Assembly: GCA_016183815.1 (NCBI GenBank)
Contig: JACPDW010000020.1
Location: 124,346-188,345 of the forward strand
Length of the DNA: 64,000 nucleotides
Origin: Flavobacteriia bacterium
GTDB taxonomy: Bacteria; Bacteroidota; Bacteroidia; Flavobacteriales_D; Crocinitomicaceae
Direction: 5' to 3'
Numbering within the stretch: the stretch's first letter is position 1; each line of letters starts with the position of its first letter. The notes under the pieces were generated by a model. The model searched no databases. It saw only the letters and a program-made list of their open reading frames with translations, and was not told the DNA's origin. Below, in pieces: positions 55,342-63,893 of this stretch. The translations under genes and the position numbers were made by a program.

Positions 55342-55932
55342 CTATTGATCATATTCATCTTCAATGTCAATTGAGCTAGTTTCTTCATCCTCATTCTCTT
55401 CGTCTAAATCTGAGCCCGAAGCACTATAGACGGCAGATGTACTTTCTATTTCTTTAAAGTCTTCAATTTCTTTTTTGCTCTTTTTCTCACTAGTTTCATT
55501 ATAAGGATACACTTCAATTATAGGCGTTTCTTGAATTGCAATTTCATGAAAATCAAGCATTGTGTCTGATAAAAAGCTTTCTAAATTTTCTAATGCTTGT
55601 TTAACTGTATTTCCAGCGACTAAAAAAGATTGATTTACTTTTTTCTGATTTTCTTTAGATAATTCATGTTTTGAATTTTCAGGTGAAACTGCAATTTTAC
55701 ATTTGTACCATTTGTCGCAGTCTTCAAAATAGAAAATATCATGAAAATCAGCCCTAGAAATACTATTGACGATAAATTCGCCACGTATCAAACTACCTAA
55801 TTCTTCATAAATTCTTGCTTCTGCATCAGTAAATGACATTGAAGCGACTAAATAAGGTTCGTTTACTTTTTTAAAAGTACCGTTTTCCAACTGTTTTGTA
55901 TATTTAACTTTAACTATAAACCAATTGCTCAT
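55342..55932 (-). CDS. DUF4494 domain-containing protein
   Basis: The domain covers about residues 1-160: MSNWFIVKVKYTKQLENG, KVNEPYLVASMSFTDAEARIYEEL, FYFEDCDKWYKCKIA and GNTVKQALENLESFL. A highly acidic low-complexity tail (EENEDEE) ends the 196 residues. DUF4494 is widespread in Bacteroidota and of unknown function. It has its own TAATTTTG element and is divergent from trmN6. Confidence 0.85.
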   Translation of the reverse strand: MSNWFIVKVKYTKQLENGTFKKVNEPYLVASMSFTDAEARIYEELGSLIRGEFIVNSISRADFHDIFYFEDCDKWYKCKIAVSPENSKHELSKENQKKVNQSFLVAGNTVKQALENLESFLSDTMLDFHEIAIQETPIIEVYPYNETSEKKSKKEIEDFKEIESTSAVYSASGSDLDEENEDEETSSIDIEDEYDQ

Positions 55933-55945
55933 CGAATTTTTTTTA

Positions 55946-55953
55946 CAAAATTA
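55946..55953 (-). promoter_or_regulatory. TAnnTTTG -7 element for the DUF4494 gene
   Basis: TAATTTTG on the minus strand lies 13 bp before the ATG at 55932. Confidence 0.5.
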
Positions 55954-56074
55954 AGTACAAACTATTTAGTTTTATTAATTGTTGATAACTATTCTAAACA
56001 CAAATTACGACTTGAATTTAATTCTTTCTCTTATTTTTTAATCCTAAAATATTAAGTTTTCTTTGAAATTGAAA

Positions 56075-56082
56075 TACTTTTG
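56075..56082 (+). promoter_or_regulatory. TAnnTTTG -7 element for trmN6
   Basis: TACTTTTG lies 5 bp before the ATG, predicting a leaderless transcript. Confidence 0.5.
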
Positions 56083-56087
56083 TAAAT

Positions 56088-56795
56088 ATGGAAATCAACG
56101 TTTTTAAGTTTAAATATTTCTCAGTTAAACAAAGCGTCAATACGATGAAAATTGGAACTGATTCCATGATATTAGGAGCTTTATTGCATAAATCAAAGTT
56201 TAAAAAAGTATTAGACATTGGATCGGGAACAGGCGTTTTATCACTAATGTATGCTCAACAAAATAAAGAAGTAGATATTATTTCAATTGAAATTGATCAA
56301 TTATCAGCTGAAGAATTAAAAATTAACTTTTTAAATTCACCATTTAAAGAAAGACTTCATTCTGTTCATGGTGATTTTTTAACTTATTCGTTCGAAACAA
56401 AATTTGATTTTATTTTTTCAAATCCACCTTATTTTGAGAGCGACTTGTTATCTTTTAAAAAGAATAAGAATAGAGTTCGACATAATCTCACACTTCCAGT
56501 CGATCTCATGTTTAAAAAAATAGATTCTTTATTAGAAATCAATGGATTTTTTCAATGTATAATTCCTGTTCATCTACTACTAAAATATGAAATGGAAGCC
56601 AAAAAAGTCTCTTTTTTTATAAATGAAAAAATATCCATATTTGCGAAAGAAAATAAATTAATACGATACATATTAATATTTTCTCGTAGTCAAAATATAG
56701 TTATTGAATCGCAAGTGGTAATCAGACAAGATAATAATCAATATACAACAGATTATATCCAATTGACAGAAGAATTTCATGGTAAAAGCTTATAA
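56088..56795 (+). CDS. trmN6: tRNA1(Val) (adenine-37-N6)-methyltransferase
   Basis: Methylates A37 of a valine tRNA. The family-specific N-terminus is FKYFSVKQSVNTMKIGTDSMILGAL. The SAM loop is VLDIGSGTGVLSL, IEIDQLSAEEL binds the cofactor, and FIFSNPPYF carries the catalytic NPPY. The 235-residue length agrees with YfiC/TrmN6. It is monocistronic, with no supporting context. Confidence 0.88.
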   Translation: MEINVFKFKYFSVKQSVNTMKIGTDSMILGALLHKSKFKKVLDIGSGTGVLSLMYAQQNKEVDIISIEIDQLSAEELKINFLNSPFKERLHSVHGDFLTYSFETKFDFIFSNPPYFESDLLSFKKNKNRVRHNLTLPVDLMFKKIDSLLEINGFFQCIIPVHLLLKYEMEAKKVSFFINEKISIFAKENKLIRYILIFSRSQNIVIESQVVIRQDNNQYTTDYIQLTEEFHGKSL

Positions 56796-56877
56796 TTTTT
56801 TATTTTGAAAATAAAATAGAATACCAACATTAAATTCAAATGCAACAAATGTTACTTTAAAATATAATCAACTACAT

Positions 56878-56885
56878 TAATTTTG
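56878..56885 (+). promoter_or_regulatory. TAnnTTTG -7 element for the thioredoxin-like gene
   Basis: TAATTTTG lies 14 bp upstream of the ATG at 56900. Confidence 0.5.
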
Positions 56886-56899
56886 CAAAAAAATTTACA

Positions 56900-57457
56900 A
56901 TGGACTTTCAAACTTATTTTTCTTATTTCGAACAAATTTTAAACAATCAAATTAAAGATGTTCCTTATGATCTTGAAATGATAGATTATATTAAACTTAA
57001 TTATTCAAGAGTAAAAAGATGGTTAAAAACTGGAGAACTTGATCAAGACTTAGCTCAAAATATTAAAAATCTTAAAAGCAAACAAAAATGGGTTTTAATA
57101 GCTGAACCTTGGTGTGGTGATGCCGCTAATATTACTCCGTTCGTATATTTACTTTCCAAAGAAAACCCATTGATTGAATTAGAAATCCAATTGAGAGACC
57201 AAAATTCTGAAATTGAAAATTATCTTACGAATGGAAGCAAATCAATTCCAGTTCTAATTATTAGAGATGAGGATGAAAAAGATATTTTAGTTTGGGGAGC
57301 TAGACCGAAATCTATTCAAGAAAAAGTTCTTGATTTAAAAAGTAAAGGAGTTGCTATTGAAGAAATTAAAAAAGAACTTCAAAATTGGTATAATGAAGAC
57401 AAAGGGAAAAGTTTTCAAGAGGAAATGAAAGCATGGTGGATTCAAAATATGAATTAA
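56900..57457 (+). CDS. Thioredoxin-like fold protein with a single active-site cysteine
   Basis: The core KWVLIAEPWCGDAANITPFVYLL and the cis-proline region SKSIPVLIIRDE show a thioredoxin fold in a 185-residue protein. The usual CxxC is reduced to C-G-D-A, so only one cysteine remains. It is therefore unlikely to be a normal dithiol reductase and may be a monothiol or binding protein. No signal peptide is present, so it is cytoplasmic. It is convergent with the sensor kinase gene. Confidence 0.82.
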   Translation: MDFQTYFSYFEQILNNQIKDVPYDLEMIDYIKLNYSRVKRWLKTGELDQDLAQNIKNLKSKQKWVLIAEPWCGDAANITPFVYLLSKENPLIELEIQLRDQNSEIENYLTNGSKSIPVLIIRDEDEKDILVWGARPKSIQEKVLDLKSKGVAIEEIKKELQNWYNEDKGKSFQEEMKAWWIQNMN

Positions 57458-57490
57458 ATTCTTTAAAGGGTTTGTAAGAAAGTACTGCTT

Positions 57491-58582
57491 TTATCTAATT
57501 GTAAACCCTCTACTAGTAGTTAATTTATCTTCAGAAGTTTTTGCCTTATTTAAAGTAAAAGCAAAGGTGCTACCTAAACCAACTGTACTTCTAACATTAA
57601 TTTTTTGATTATGTGCTTCAATAATATGCTTAGAAATAGCCAATCCTAAACCAGAACCTCCTTCGTTTCTTGTCCTACTTTTTTCGACTCTAAAAAAACG
57701 TTCAAACAATCGAGGGATGTGTTCCTTTTCAATTCCAGGTCCATCATCAGATATTTCAACTAAAATTAACTCATTCATTTCAAAAAAGCGAACTGAAGTT
57801 GATCCGTTTTCGTTTCCGTAATAGATAGAATTAGCAATTAAATTACTTAATACTTGTTCGATTTTAATTTTATCGGCATTGACCATTATTGCAGGATATT
57901 CTTTAGAAAATTTGAGTGTGATATTTTTTTCTTTAGCTTTAATTTCTAAACTTTCAAATATTTCTTCAACACTTTTTTTAATGTTGTAATTGACTTTTTC
58001 TAGCTGAACACCGTAAACTTCCATTTTAGTTATGGAATCTAAGTCTTCTAATAGATTAACCAATCGATCACAAGAGTGAGTGGCACGCTCTAAAAAAAGA
58101 GTATTTACATTTTTATCATCCAAACCACCATCTAATAATGTAAAAATGTATCCTTGAATTGAAAAAAGAGGTGTTTTTAATTCATGAGCCAAATTCCCTA
58201 AAAACTCACGTCTAAATTCTTCTTGTTCTTTAAGTTTTGAAATCTCTATATTCTGCTCTAACATCCAGATATCAGCTTCTTTTTGAACGTCTTCTAAATT
58301 ATCATCAATCAAATTGAATTTACTTATTGACTTATTTACAGATTTTTCATTTTTTATAGTTCGATATAAAACTTTTAATTTTTCATTTATAAATTCTTCG
58401 AAAAGGAAATAAAAAATAAAATATGAAAATAATGAAATACTGAAAGGTAGGAAAAATATAATCCAATAGGAAATGGATTCAATGTAATAATGAATTAAAA
58501 GAAGAATTAAAATTTGTATGAAAAATAATGCAAATGAACCAATAAGGATTAATACAAATGGCTTATTAAACTTTCCCATCAC
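57491..58582 (-). CDS. Sensor histidine kinase, PhoR-like
   Basis: Two N-terminal membrane helices (about residues 8-30 and 36-60) with almost no periplasmic loop. The dimerisation domain has the phospho-acceptor His in GNLAHELKTPLFSIQGYI. The ATPase domain has NSIYYGN, EISDDGPGIE and GGSGLGLAIS. The near-absence of a sensing loop is like PhoR, which senses through partner proteins. It overlaps the response regulator gene by 17 bp. Assignment to phosphate control rests on similarity and neighbours, not proof. Confidence 0.88.
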   Translation of the reverse strand: MMGKFNKPFVLILIGSFALFFIQILILLLIHYYIESISYWIIFFLPFSISLFSYFIFYFLFEEFINEKLKVLYRTIKNEKSVNKSISKFNLIDDNLEDVQKEADIWMLEQNIEISKLKEQEEFRREFLGNLAHELKTPLFSIQGYIFTLLDGGLDDKNVNTLFLERATHSCDRLVNLLEDLDSITKMEVYGVQLEKVNYNIKKSVEEIFESLEIKAKEKNITLKFSKEYPAIMVNADKIKIEQVLSNLIANSIYYGNENGSTSVRFFEMNELILVEISDDGPGIEKEHIPRLFERFFRVEKSRTRNEGGSGLGLAISKHIIEAHNQKINVRSTVGLGSTFAFTLNKAKTSEDKLTTSRGFTIR

Positions 58583-59252
58583 TAAAAGTGTAACCTACTC
58601 CTTTTATGGTTTTAATAAATTCATTACCTAACTTTTCTCTGAGTTTTCTAATGTGTACGTCAATAGTTCTTTCTCCTACTATAGTTTCATCGCCCCATAC
58701 TTCAGTCAAAATTTCGTCTCGTGTAAATACTTTTCCTGGTTTTTCCATTAAAAATTCCAATAATTCAAACTCCTTTTTAGGCAAAAATAAACTTTTATTT
58801 TCTTTTTCTACAATAAATTTTTCTCTATTTATTTTAATATGATTTGAAATTTGACTTGTGTAGGATTCTTCATTTCCTTTTAATCTTCTGAGCAAGGCTT
58901 CAATTTTACTTATCAATAAACGAGGACGAATTGGTTTTGAAATATAATCATCAGCACCAGCATCAAAACCAGCAATTTGAGAATAATCTTCACTTCTTGA
59001 AGTTAAAAATGCAATAATTGGTTGTGTTTTTAGTTTTTCGTTTCTAATTTGATAACAAGTTTCTATCCCATCCATTACTGGCATCATTAAATCTAAAATA
59101 ATCAAATCGATGGTATTGTTTTTAACAATTTCTACTGCTTCTTGTCCATTGTTTGCAGAATATACTTTATATCCTTCTTTGAGTAAATTGTATTGAAGAA
59201 ATTCTATTATTGATTGTTCGTCATCTACTATTAAAATACTTGCTTTTTTCAT
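58566..59252 (-). CDS. OmpR/PhoB-family response regulator
   Basis: The receiver domain has acidic residues VDDEQ, phospho-acceptor Asp in IILDLMMP, the Thr/Ser in FLTSRSED, and Lys in YISKPI. A winged-helix DNA-binding domain follows (LPKKEFELLEFLMEKPGKVFTRDEIL, VGERTIDVHIRKLREKLG, IKGVGYTF). The length is 228 residues. It is the first gene of the kinase operon and divergent from a lipoprotein/TonB receptor pair that is a plausible target. Confidence 0.93.
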   Translation of the reverse strand: MKKASILIVDDEQSIIEFLQYNLLKEGYKVYSANNGQEAVEIVKNNTIDLIILDLMMPVMDGIETCYQIRNEKLKTQPIIAFLTSRSEDYSQIAGFDAGADDYISKPIRPRLLISKIEALLRRLKGNEESYTSQISNHIKINREKFIVEKENKSLFLPKKEFELLEFLMEKPGKVFTRDEILTEVWGDETIVGERTIDVHIRKLREKLGNEFIKTIKGVGYTFSDGKV

Positions 59253-59277
59253 TTTTCAATTATTAAAATACTTATTG

Positions 59278-59285
59278 CAAAGGTA
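59278..59285 (-). promoter_or_regulatory. TAnnTTTG -7 element for the response regulator
   Basis: TACCTTTG on the minus strand lies 25 bp before the ATG at 59252. Confidence 0.45.
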
Positions 59286-59313
59286 TTTCAGTAGTTTAAC
59301 CATACCCTTAAAC

Positions 59314-59345
59314 AAAGGTTAAGTAATTATTAAAGATTAACCTTT
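59314..59345. promoter_or_regulatory. Perfect inverted repeat in the divergent PhoB-lipoprotein region
   Basis: AAAGGTTAA (59314-59322) and TTAACCTTT (59337-59345) are perfect 9-bp arms with a 14-bp spacer. Two GTTAA sites 11 bp apart (59350, 59361) lie next to it. It is a candidate operator for the adjacent regulator. Confidence 0.5.
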
Positions 59346-59419
59346 CAATGTTAAATTTAAGTTAACAAAGTATAATAATAACATAAGGTTAGTTTAAAAC
59401 TAAAACGATTTTTGTGCTA

Positions 59420-59427
59420 TAATTTTG
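59420..59427 (+). promoter_or_regulatory. TAnnTTTG -7 element for the lipoprotein gene
   Basis: TAATTTTG lies 24 bp upstream of the ATG at 59452. Confidence 0.5.
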
Positions 59428-59451
59428 CAATAAATTTTTAAAGAAAGAAAA

Positions 59452-60735
59452 ATGAAAAAAGGCACATTTAGTTTATTGATTGTAACAGGATTGTTATTTA
59501 TTTCTGTTGCATGTAAGAAAAAAGGATGTATGGATCCAGCAGCAAACAATTACTCATCTGAGGCAAAAAAAGACGATGGTTCTTGTACTTATGACGATCC
59601 AACAGTAACCAATACAATTGTTGAAGGAAATATTACAAGTAATACAACTTGGTCTGCAAGCAAAATTTACGAATTAAAAGGAAAAGTAGTTGTTAAAAGT
59701 GGTTATACTTTGACCATTGAAGCAGGTACAATTATCAAAGCTCAAGAAGGTTCTGATGTTAATGCAAGTGCTTTAATCATAGAAAGAGGTGCTAAAATAA
59801 GTGCAAATGGAACAAGTTTAAAACCAATTATTTTTACATCTGTTTTAGATAATATCACTATTGGTCAATTGTCTGGAACAAATTTAACTGAAGGTGATGC
59901 TGGAAAATGGGGTGGACTTATCGTTTTAGGTAATGCTCCTGTATCAACTGCTGACGGAAATTCTGTTGGTCAAATTGAAGGTATTCCTGCAACTGAATCT
60001 TATGGTTCTTACGGTGGTAGTAATCCTGCTGATAATTCAGGTACTTTAAACTATATCTCAATCAGACATAGTGGAACTGTTATTGGTTCTGGAAATGAAA
60101 TAAATGGTTTGACTTTAGGAGGTGTTGGTTATGGAACAACTGTTTCAAACATTGAAGTTCTTTCTAATTTAGATGATGGAATTGAAATTTTTGGAGGTAC
60201 AGTAAATGTTAGTAATGTTTTAATCTCTTTTATTCAAGATGACGCTATAGATGTAGATCAAAATTGGGCAGGTACTTTAGATAATTTTTATGTTATCAAT
60301 AACACTGGTACTGGTTCTGATGAAGGTATGGAGATTGATGGTCCAGAAGGTACTTTAACTGATGGATATTTTACTATCAAAAATGGTACATGTATTATTT
60401 ATGGTGGTGGTGAAGCAAGAGCTGATTTTAAATCTAAAGCTCAAGGAACGGTAGAAAATGTAACTTTTGGTAAAGCTAGAATTTCAGCAAGTTTTAATGA
60501 TGCGGATTGTACTGATAAATTAGATGCTTTTACGAATTTAGTTTCGGACAAATTAAAATTTGTTAATGCTAAATTTACAGAAATTAGTGTAGAAACTTCT
60601 AGTACTTTATGTACTGTTCCTTCAAATTACAATACTGTTGCTGGGACATTTATGTCTTCAAATTCAGCAGCTACAGGGGCTGACAAATCAGTATTTAATT
60701 CTTGGTCATGGACATCGATCAAAGGAAAATTATAA
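59452..60735 (+). CDS. Beta-helix-like outer-membrane lipoprotein
   Basis: A lipoprotein signal (LLFISVACKKK, modified Cys at residue 21) is followed by a CMDPAANNYSSEAKKDDGSC motif often found at the start of Bacteroidota surface proteins. The rest (about residues 60-427) is made of short repeated strands with Gly/Asn turns (VVKSGYTLTIEAGTII, ALIIERGAKISANG, GKWGGLIVLGNAPV), like a right-handed beta-helix. No catalytic residues are recognised. It precedes a TonB receptor and diverges from a PhoBR-type pair, so a phosphate-starvation role is possible. Confidence 0.8.
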   Translation: MKKGTFSLLIVTGLLFISVACKKKGCMDPAANNYSSEAKKDDGSCTYDDPTVTNTIVEGNITSNTTWSASKIYELKGKVVVKSGYTLTIEAGTIIKAQEGSDVNASALIIERGAKISANGTSLKPIIFTSVLDNITIGQLSGTNLTEGDAGKWGGLIVLGNAPVSTADGNSVGQIEGIPATESYGSYGGSNPADNSGTLNYISIRHSGTVIGSGNEINGLTLGGVGYGTTVSNIEVLSNLDDGIEIFGGTVNVSNVLISFIQDDAIDVDQNWAGTLDNFYVINNTGTGSDEGMEIDGPEGTLTDGYFTIKNGTCIIYGGGEARADFKSKAQGTVENVTFGKARISASFNDADCTDKLDAFTNLVSDKLKFVNAKFTEISVETSSTLCTVPSNYNTVAGTFMSSNSAATGADKSVFNSWSWTSIKGKL

Positions 60736-60764
60736 ATAAGAAACACCAATCAACTATAAACATT

Positions 60765-60797
60765 CTGGTAATCTTTTGGTTACCAGATTTTTTAATT
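60765..60797 (+). terminator. Hairpin terminator or attenuator between lipoprotein and TonB receptor genes
   Basis: CTGGTAA and TTACCAG (60765-60771, 60780-60786) form a 7-bp stem followed by ATTTTTTAATTT. It lies 22 bp before the TonB receptor start, so it could lower receptor expression relative to the lipoprotein. Confidence 0.65.
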
Positions 60798-60808
60798 TAA
60801 AGAAAAAT

Positions 60809-63673
60809 ATGAAAAAAATAATTTTAATTATTACATTGTTTTATTTGGGTTATGCCTTCCCACAAGGAACAATAAGAGGTGAAATTAAAGACAGTAAAAC
60901 AGGTTTGGCTGTACCTTTTGCAAAAGTGAAAGTAGAAGGATTAAATGCAGGTGCTGTTACTGATTTTGATGGATTGTTTAATTTGAAATTAAATGAGGGA
61001 AACTATCAATTAATCATCAATGTTTTGGACTATGAGGAACAAAAAAAATCTATTCAAGTAACAAATAATAAAGTACTAGAATTAAATATACAAATAAATC
61101 CATTTATCAAAGTAAAAGAATTAGAAGGAGCAACCGTAGTGGCTTTTAGAAAGACAGCGAATACTATTGCAGGAGATGACGCAAGAAGAAGAGAGTCAAC
61201 TAATGCAACTGACGGAATTTCTAAAGAACAAATGAAAGCCACTGGTGATGGCGATGTAGGTGAAGTTGCTCAAAGAGTTACAGGTGTTTCTGTTGAAGGT
61301 GGAAAACATGTTTACGTAAGGGGTTTAGGAGACAGATATACCAAAACAATTTTAAATGGAATGGAAATTCCTGGGTTAGATCCAGATAGAAACACTGTTC
61401 AAATGGACGTTTTCCCAACAAATTTAATAGATAATGTAACTGTTTATAAAACATTTACTCCAAATTTAAACGGCGATTTTACTGGAGGTTTGGTAGATAT
61501 TTCTACTAGAGATTTTCCATTAAAGAAGACAATTAGTTTTTCAGCAGGTTTTGGTTTTAATACTGAATCTACTTTCAATAAAAACTTCCTATCTTACAAA
61601 GGTGGGAAAACAGATTTTTTAGCTTTTGATGATGGTACAAGGGCTTTACCTGTAAGTCCAACAGCTAAATTTCCAGACCCTACACAAAACGATGAGACTT
61701 TGTCAACAATGACAAAATCATTTAATAAAACAATGGCACCTCAAAAAACCAAAAACTTTTTAGACCAAAATTATTCTTTCTCATATGGAGATCAATTAAA
61801 TCTTAAAAAAATAGACTATGGTTACAACGTAGTTTTAAATTATAGATTGACAAATAGAATGTATGATTCTGTTCAATTCAATGAATATAGAAAAAGTACA
61901 TTAAGTAATGAAACTGATTTAACTCCTTTTAATAAAGCTACTGGAACTCTTTGTGAAACTGATGTATTATGGACAATATTATTTGGTCAATCTGTTAAAA
62001 TTGGGAAAAAATCCAAAATTTCCTTGGTTTTATTCCACACACAAAATGGAAAAAAATCTGCTTCTATAATAAAATCTGTTAATTATGAGATTAATCCTTC
62101 AACTTTGTTAAAACAGAGTTTGCAATACAATCAAAGATCTATTTCTAATGCACAGTTAAATGGTTCACACTCTTTAAATAAATGGAAAGTAGAATGGAAA
62201 TTGTCACCTACTTATTCAAAAATTAACGATCCTGATATCCGTTCAACAATCTTAGAAGAAATTAAGGGCGATGACGGTCAAATTTATTACGATTTAAATA
62301 AAAGTGTTGGTAGTGAAATAAGAAGAATTTATCGTGATTTAACTGAAATAAATTTAAGTGGGAAAATTGATTTTAAATATCAATTTAATGTATGGGACAG
62401 TTTAAAAAGTGATTTTTCTTTCGGAATAATCGATACGTATAAAAAAAGAAATTTTACCATCAGCGATTACGTATTTGATGTAGAAAACACAGACAAATTT
62501 AGTTCGGATCCAAACTTTTATTTTCAAGAAGAAAATATTTGGACCTCAGAAAGAGACCAAGGTACTTATGGAAGGGGTGAAAAACAATTAGCCAATACTT
62601 TTGTTGCTACACAAAACGTGATGGGTTTTTATTTGATGAACGACTTACCAATCACAACTAATTGGAAAGTGATTTACGGAGCTAGAATGGAAAAAGGAAA
62701 CAACACATATACAGGACAAAATAATAGTGGGTCTGTTAAATATAACAAACAAACAGTTTTAGATGAAATGAATATTTTACCTTCATTAAATTCTGTTGTT
62801 AAAATACCAGGAAAAGGAAGTAATGTTAGTAATATTAGAACCTCATATGCTAAGACATTGGCACGACCATCTTTCAGAGAAATTTCTGTTGCTCAAATTT
62901 ATGATCCTATCCAAAATAGAAGATATAATGGAAACATTGAATTAAAACAAACTACCATTCATAATTTAGATTTAAGATGGGAATATTTTTATGGTAGAAC
63001 AGAATTATTATCTGCCAGTGTTTTCTATAAACGTTTTATTAATCCAATTGAAATCGTATCATTTGACTTAGCTCCTAATGAAGTGAAACCAGTAAACGCT
63101 GGAACAGCCGACGTTTATGGTGCTGAAGTTGAATTGAGAAAAGCCATTGGATTTAAAAAAGAACATCAATCTCATTTGAGTTTTGTAACGGGTATTAATT
63201 TTACCTATGTTGTTTCTCGAATTGATATGAACAAAGTTCTAATTAATAAAGGTACTGAATTCGTTACTGAAAAATCATTAAGAGAAGAAAATGCACGTGA
63301 GGGAGAAGAAATTGGAAACTATAGACCTATGTACGGTCAGTCGCCATTTATTTTGAATGCTTTTACTACATTTAAAAATGATAAATTAGGATTGATTTTT
63401 AATTTGAGTTATAATGTACAAGGTAAAAAATTAGCTATAATTGGGGTAGGAAGACTTCCTGATGTTTATGAAATTCCTTTCCATAGTTTAAATTGCAAAA
63501 TAGGAAAAGACCTTGGTCAAAAGAAATTTTGGAATATTAGCATTGCTGCACAAAATATTTTAAATAGAACAAAAACACGTTCTTATATTTCACATCAAGC
63601 AGAAAATCAAATCTACGATAGTTTTTATCAAGGAATGACTTTTACAGCTGCAATTACCTATACAATTAAATAA
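60809..63673 (+). CDS. TonB-dependent receptor with N-terminal carboxypeptidase-like domain
   Basis: Outer-membrane receptor. A signal peptide (MKKIILIITLFYLGYAFPQG) fixes the start at 60809 rather than the TTG at 60776. A carboxypeptidase-regulatory-like domain follows (IRGEIKDSKTGLAVPFAKVKVEG). The plug has VAQRVTGVSVEGGKHVYVRGLGDRYTKTILNGMEIPG and DNVTVYKTFTPNLNGDFTGGLVDI. The barrel ends in YQGMTFTAAITYTIK. It probably takes up or secretes something related to the lipoprotein encoded upstream; the substrate is unknown. Confidence 0.9.
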   Translation: MKKIILIITLFYLGYAFPQGTIRGEIKDSKTGLAVPFAKVKVEGLNAGAVTDFDGLFNLKLNEGNYQLIINVLDYEEQKKSIQVTNNKVLELNIQINPFIKVKELEGATVVAFRKTANTIAGDDARRRESTNATDGISKEQMKATGDGDVGEVAQRVTGVSVEGGKHVYVRGLGDRYTKTILNGMEIPGLDPDRNTVQMDVFPTNLIDNVTVYKTFTPNLNGDFTGGLVDISTRDFPLKKTISFSAGFGFNTESTFNKNFLSYKGGKTDFLAFDDGTRALPVSPTAKFPDPTQNDETLSTMTKSFNKTMAPQKTKNFLDQNYSFSYGDQLNLKKIDYGYNVVLNYRLTNRMYDSVQFNEYRKSTLSNETDLTPFNKATGTLCETDVLWTILFGQSVKIGKKSKISLVLFHTQNGKKSASIIKSVNYEINPSTLLKQSLQYNQRSISNAQLNGSHSLNKWKVEWKLSPTYSKINDPDIRSTILEEIKGDDGQIYYDLNKSVGSEIRRIYRDLTEINLSGKIDFKYQFNVWDSLKSDFSFGIIDTYKKRNFTISDYVFDVENTDKFSSDPNFYFQEENIWTSERDQGTYGRGEKQLANTFVATQNVMGFYLMNDLPITTNWKVIYGARMEKGNNTYTGQNNSGSVKYNKQTVLDEMNILPSLNSVVKIPGKGSNVSNIRTSYAKTLARPSFREISVAQIYDPIQNRRYNGNIELKQTTIHNLDLRWEYFYGRTELLSASVFYKRFINPIEIVSFDLAPNEVKPVNAGTADVYGAEVELRKAIGFKKEHQSHLSFVTGINFTYVVSRIDMNKVLINKGTEFVTEKSLREENAREGEEIGNYRPMYGQSPFILNAFTTFKNDKLGLIFNLSYNVQGKKLAIIGVGRLPDVYEIPFHSLNCKIGKDLGQKKFWNISIAAQNILNRTKTRSYISHQAENQIYDSFYQGMTFTAAITYTIK

Positions 63674-63694
63674 TAAATATTTTGATTTTTTTTT

Positions 63695-63727
63695 AAACCT
63701 CATTCTTTTTAGAGTGAGGTTTTTTTG
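63695..63727 (+). terminator. Intrinsic terminator after the TonB receptor
   Basis: AAACCTCATTCT and AGAGTGAGGTTT (63695-63706, 63711-63722) form a 12-bp stem with one G-U pair and a TTTT loop, followed by T-rich sequence. Confidence 0.85.
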
Positions 63728-63880
63728 TTTATTTTTTTGAGTCTTTGTAAACTATATACTAGTAGAATTGGAAGTAACATAAGAGAATTTATATAATGTT
63801 TTTTAACGTGAACTGAGAATAATTATAGTTTTATTTTCATTTTGTTTAATAAATCAAACATAAGGTTTTAATTAATTCTC

Positions 63881-63888
63881 TAATTTTG
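63881..63888 (+). promoter_or_regulatory. TAnnTTTG -7 element for uvrD/pcrA
   Basis: TAATTTTG lies 5 bp before the ATG at 63894, predicting a leaderless transcript. Confidence 0.5.
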
Positions 63889-63893
63889 TAAAT

